DNA of 64,000 bases, taken from Lachnospiraceae bacterium 28-4 (GTDB taxonomy: Bacteria > Bacillota > Clostridia > Lachnospirales > Lachnospiraceae). The position numbers and the translations under genes were made by a program. The notes beneath the pieces were generated by a model that was given only the letters and a program-made list of their open reading frames with translations, was not told the origin of the DNA and did no database searches. The number at the start of each line of letters is the position of its first letter. The stretch's first letter is position 1. This document shows positions 61,362-64,000 of this stretch, piece by piece. The DNA lies in NCBI GenBank assembly GCA_000403275.2, contig KE159599.1:333381-397380 (forward strand). The letters run 5' to 3'.

Positions 61362-62339
61362 TCATATACTGTATCGTACAATCAGCAGTTCCACGCTCAT
61401 AATATCGTTCATTCTTCCGGTTTTTACAGCTTCCTCCGCCTCTACGCATGCTTCTAAGGCCGTGCGCAAATCGGATGTCCTGAATTTCGCGGCCTGGGCG
61501 GCATATTTACCGGCAATAAACGGCGGAAGGCTGACCTTTGCACCGATCGATTTATTGTCTAATCCTTGCTTTTTCAGTTCTTTTACCTGAAGGAGCAAGT
61601 TAAATTGTCTTGCGATAAGAAAAAGAATACGCATTGCCGGTTCTTTTAGCGCCAGCAGATCGTAGTACAAATCCAGCGCCTTCTTCTGCTTTTTATCCGC
61701 AATGGCATTGATCATATCGAAGATATGGCTGCTGATACGCTTCGTGCAGATCTCTTCGATATCCTCTTCTCTTACAGCCTCCCTCTCCATACAATAGCAC
61801 ATGAGCTTTTCCAGCTCTTTTCGAATATTTTCCATATCCGTACCGGTTTTTTCCATAAAATAATGAAGGGCCGGCTCTGTGATCTGTTTACCCTCCCTTT
61901 TTATCATACCCAATATCCATTTTTTCAGAGTCGCTTCGCTCTGTATGGGAAATTCCACTGCGGTTCCCTGGGAGGATACTGTCTTGAAAAGTTTGCTGCG
62001 CTTATCGATTTCAGTTTCCACAAAAACAAAGTATGCCGTTTCCGCAAGGGAAGCCAGGTATTGGGCCAGTTGTTCCCCTCCATGTTTGAACAGGCCGCTG
62101 TTTTCCACGACAACCACCCTTCTGTCCGCAAAAAAAGGAAGGGTCTCCGCAAGATCTATCACAGCTCCTATGGAAATATCCTTTCCCTCCAGATAGCTAT
62201 AATTCATCGTATCATCATCGCTGATCATGGCCTTTTTCAATCTGTCCCTATACTGTTTGCGCAGATAGGCCTCTTCTCCATACAGGAGGTACATCTGCCG
62301 GAAATTTCCACTTTTTATATCTTCATTGATCCTCTGCAT
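61362..62339 (-). CDS. holA: DNA polymerase III delta subunit
   Basis: 325 residues. MQRINEDIKSGNFRQMYLLYGEEAYLRKQYRDR and FADRRVVVVENSGLF, and LPPFIAGKYAAQAAKF at the clamp-opening region fit the delta subunit that loads the beta clamp. Usual length. Flanked by element copies C and B. Confidence 0.93.
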   Translation of the reverse strand: MQRINEDIKSGNFRQMYLLYGEEAYLRKQYRDRLKKAMISDDDTMNYSYLEGKDISIGAVIDLAETLPFFADRRVVVVENSGLFKHGGEQLAQYLASLAETAYFVFVETEIDKRSKLFKTVSSQGTAVEFPIQSEATLKKWILGMIKREGKQITEPALHYFMEKTGTDMENIRKELEKLMCYCMEREAVREEDIEEICTKRISSHIFDMINAIADKKQKKALDLYYDLLALKEPAMRILFLIARQFNLLLQVKELKKQGLDNKSIGAKVSLPPFIAGKYAAQAAKFRTSDLRTALEACVEAEEAVKTGRMNDIMSVELLIVRYSI

Positions 62340-62437
62340 CGCCGATCCCGCCCGCCTTCTCTCTCACCCATTCCAACTTAGCTAATTTCATTATAGGTTG
62401 ACTAAAACAGTCTGTCAAACCACTTTTATTTGCAGAA

Positions 62438-62778
62438 ATCAATTTTGGCAGCTTTGGGCGGCCGGCAGGGCAGGGGACGGGGGAAATAGACCGGGAAGCC
62501 GGCGCCTAGGGCTGGATTTTCTGGCTGGAGCTTCCAATCAGATTTTACTAATGAAATGGACAAATAATATCATGCCGTACGGGTCGAAAGCAACGGGCAT
62601 CCTGCCCATGCTTTCTAAAATTGCCCTCCGTGGCAATTTTCCCCTGGTTTTTGACCATTTCATAAGTAAAATAACTGATTGTACGCAACCGCCAGAAAAT
62701 CCAGCCCTAGGCGCCGGCTTCCCGGTCTATTTCCCCCGTCCCCTGCCCTGCCGGCCGCCCAAAGCTGTCAAAATTGAT
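62438..62778. repeat. Long-hairpin non-coding element, copy B
   Basis: Arms 62438-62525 and 62691-62778 are an 88-bp inverted repeat with a single G/T mismatch at 62448/62768, then an imperfect inner extension to about 62560/62654 (CAATCAG.. and AATGAAATGG). The loop has two hairpins: GGGCA-tcc-TGCCC inside AAAGCA/TGCTTT, and AAAATTGCC-ctccgt-GGCAATTTT. Terminal GCAGAAATCAATTTTG and the inner GGATTTTCT equal those of copy A, but the core is a different GC-rich sequence. It fills the 62340-62792 gap. Confidence 0.9.
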
Positions 62779-62792
62779 CCCGCATTTCTTAT

Positions 62793-63656
62793 TCACTCCC
62801 CAAACAACTGTGCGGAAAGATCGCTGATATCAGGAACCGACCACGCTTCTTTGGCCTCTTCCTCCTCTGCTTTATTGTTTGGCATATCCGTAGGTTTGGA
62901 AAGCTCTATGCTCGTGGTAGCCGCCATTCCTCCGACCGTCCTGGTCATAACAAGTACTCTCGAACCATCCGGCTTAACTTGAATATCTGTCTCCACTTTT
63001 GACTCTTCCTGATCCGTTTTGTTCCCGCCGGATTGCGCCTTCTTTTCGTTTTCCTCTTTTCCTATTTCCAATACGCCAAGGAACCTTTTATAGTCTATAT
63101 ATCCTTTCAGATTTCCGGCGCGGTACTGCATCTCCATCACTTCTTTTATGATTTCCAGCCAGTTTTCTTTATCAAACAAGCTTCCATATCCCTGTTTGCC
63201 TCCCCTGTCTTTGTGATGGGCGTGTGCAGACATAAATTTCTGCAGGGCATCCGGGCATTTCCCGCTTTTCGATAACCAGGCGGAGTAAGCATACATATCA
63301 ATGGTATCGCAGTCTGCCGGATCTACTTCAGAAATATCCACCATCCGCTCCGTCATATTTCCATGGGAATCCCATACTTTGACTTTATAAACCGGATGAG
63401 CCGGATCAAAATCATGAGGTTGATATACGGTCATAGAAGTATTTCCTGTCACGCACGCCCATGCAGCAACTACTTTCCCATCTTCCGCGGATTCCTCTCC
63501 ATGCAGGATGATATCATGATTCTCCGATTTGACTGTCCAGGACATATTTGCCGTTTCTTCCTGGGGTTTACTATTTTCTGTTTTTTGTGCCGCATATCCC
63601 GCTGCATTTTTCTGCCCAAAAACATAGTTATTTGTTCCAATCCCACTGACTCCCAT
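62793..63656 (-). CDS. Protein of unknown function, possibly DUF6033-like
   Basis: About 287 residues from the ATG at 63656 (AGGAAG ten bases upstream; a GTG nine bases further is also in frame). N-terminus MGVSGIGTNNYVFGQKN, a beta-rich part (SWTVKSENHDIILHGEE.., VDISEVDPADCDTIDMYAYSAW), a helical segment and a charged tail ending DLSAQLFGE. No signal peptide or membrane helix. Next to the repeat protein gene on the same strand. Family assignment is uncertain. Confidence 0.6.
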   Translation of the reverse strand: MGVSGIGTNNYVFGQKNAAGYAAQKTENSKPQEETANMSWTVKSENHDIILHGEESAEDGKVVAAWACVTGNTSMTVYQPHDFDPAHPVYKVKVWDSHGNMTERMVDISEVDPADCDTIDMYAYSAWLSKSGKCPDALQKFMSAHAHHKDRGGKQGYGSLFDKENWLEIIKEVMEMQYRAGNLKGYIDYKRFLGVLEIGKEENEKKAQSGGNKTDQEESKVETDIQVKPDGSRVLVMTRTVGGMAATTSIELSKPTDMPNNKAEEEEAKEAWSVPDISDLSAQLFGE

Positions 63657-63691
63657 ACTTCCCACTCTTCCTTTCCATTCTGTTGTCGTTA

Positions 63692-64000
63692 TTATCTTCG
63701 TTCTGACAGACGTATACTTCCGCCGTTATTTTTATTTTTTAAAGTATTTTTATACGCATTCACCATGCTCGCCCGATTTACACCAAGAGTCTGCATTCCT
63801 TGGGAAGACAGACCGGAGGATAACAGTCCGTACCCTGATAGCCCGGAGGCCAGAAGTCCCAGGCCGGAAAGGTTTCCTCCCAGCAAACCGGACGATATCA
63901 GGCCCGTTCCGGATAAGTTTGAAGTCAGCAGACCGGACGATCCCAGCCCATACCCGGATAGATTCGAAGTCAGCAGACCGGACGATCCCAGCCCATACCC
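63692..64000 (-). CDS. Repeat protein with 15-residue Gly/Leu/Ser units, partial
   Basis: The minus frame is open from the window edge to a stop at 63692, at least 102 codons. Two exact-length units of 15 residues (GYGLGSSGLLTSNLS) cover 63911-64000 in nearly identical 45-bp repeats, followed by diverged units (GTGLISSGLLGGNLS, GLGLLASGLS, GYGLLSSGLS) and a non-repeated tail (GMQTLGVNRASMVNAYKNTL). The start and total repeat number lie beyond the window. Not recognised; a solenoid or surface-anchor role is possible. Confidence 0.6.
   Translation of the reverse strand, partial: GYGLGSSGLLTSNLSGYGLGSSGLLTSNLSGTGLISSGLLGGNLSGLGLLASGLSGYGLLSSGLSSQGMQTLGVNRASMVNAYKNTLKNKNNGGSIRLSERR

Noticed and set aside
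62398..62982. Plus-strand 194-codon frame through copy B
   Set aside because: Crosses the inverted repeat and overlaps the opposite-strand gene at 62793; no ribosome site.
63911..64000. Tandem 45-bp repeats as CRISPR
   Set aside because: Repeats are directly adjacent with no spacers and are in frame with a protein.

Overview
The window looks like a chromosomal segment of a spore-forming Firmicute, most likely a Lachnospiraceae-type Clostridium. The evidence is the dgt-dnaG-rpoD-trmK-nif3 block, both dipicolinate synthase genes (dpaA/dpaB), a pyrophosphate-dependent phosphofructokinase, a DUF4125 protein, the purine-rich Shine-Dalgarno sequences, and many lipoproteins and secreted proteins with Gram-positive signals. 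No rRNA operon, CRISPR array, phage or intact insertion sequence was seen.

Layout. 1-6.9 kb: a lipoprotein (minus strand) and an OmpR-type two-component system (plus strand) carry the same 22-bp double-repeat operator at the same distance from their -10 boxes. Between them lies a block of small secreted and membrane proteins whose divergent XRE regulator is killed by an amber codon. 6.9-9.7 kb: DUF2200, ZIP metal transporter, PH-like membrane protein and RNase P RNA. 9.7-19.1 kb: a TGS-domain nucleoside kinase, then a two-gene ATPase plus PD-(D/E)XK-like module (candidate defence) wedged against the housekeeping block nif3-trmK-rpoD-dnaG-dgt. 19.2-22.7 kb: alpha/beta hydrolase, acyltransferase-like protein and zinc-ribbon membrane protein, with a long-hairpin element between the divergent genes. 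22.8-31 kb: DUF4125, a coiled-coil protein, and a five-gene operon (anchored propeller protein, response regulator, kinase, ABC ATPase, FtsX-like permease). 31-35.9 kb: asparagine synthase, dpaB, dpaA, PPi-PFK.

36-42.9 kb is a decay zone. It holds an IS3/GH1 chimera, an IS630-like stub, an IS110 tail fused to a gutted LysR gene and a MATE gene with internal deletions, next to an apparently intact ABC-2 transporter/lipoprotein operon and a MarR gene. 43-54.2 kb: SH3b-SGNH secreted protein with a structured leader RNA, bcp-yaaA peroxide operon, a large lipoprotein behind phased 11-bp repeats, a DUF4258/YgiT toxin-antitoxin pair, tRNA-Gly, GH3 lipoprotein-like enzyme, LytTR-DUF3021 pair, a putative structured RNA, and an ASKHA-fold protein plus LUD protein that appears to start at AUU. 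54.3-64 kb: glyA, diacylglycerol-kinase-like protein, PAP2 phosphatase, GT2 glycosyltransferase, an SfsA-MutY fusion, DUF1653, holA, and two proteins of unknown role, the last with 15-residue tandem repeats.

The strongest novel signal is a family of non-coding elements (20144-20550, 62438-62778, and a relic near 61165). Two have roughly 90-150 bp near-perfect inverted arms whose ends are shared between copies but whose GC-rich cores differ, while each core is still self-complementary. Other points of interest are the shared two-component operator, the SfsA-MutY fusion, the putative AUU start, and three unexplained structured RNA candidates. All functional statements rest on motif reading without database searches.
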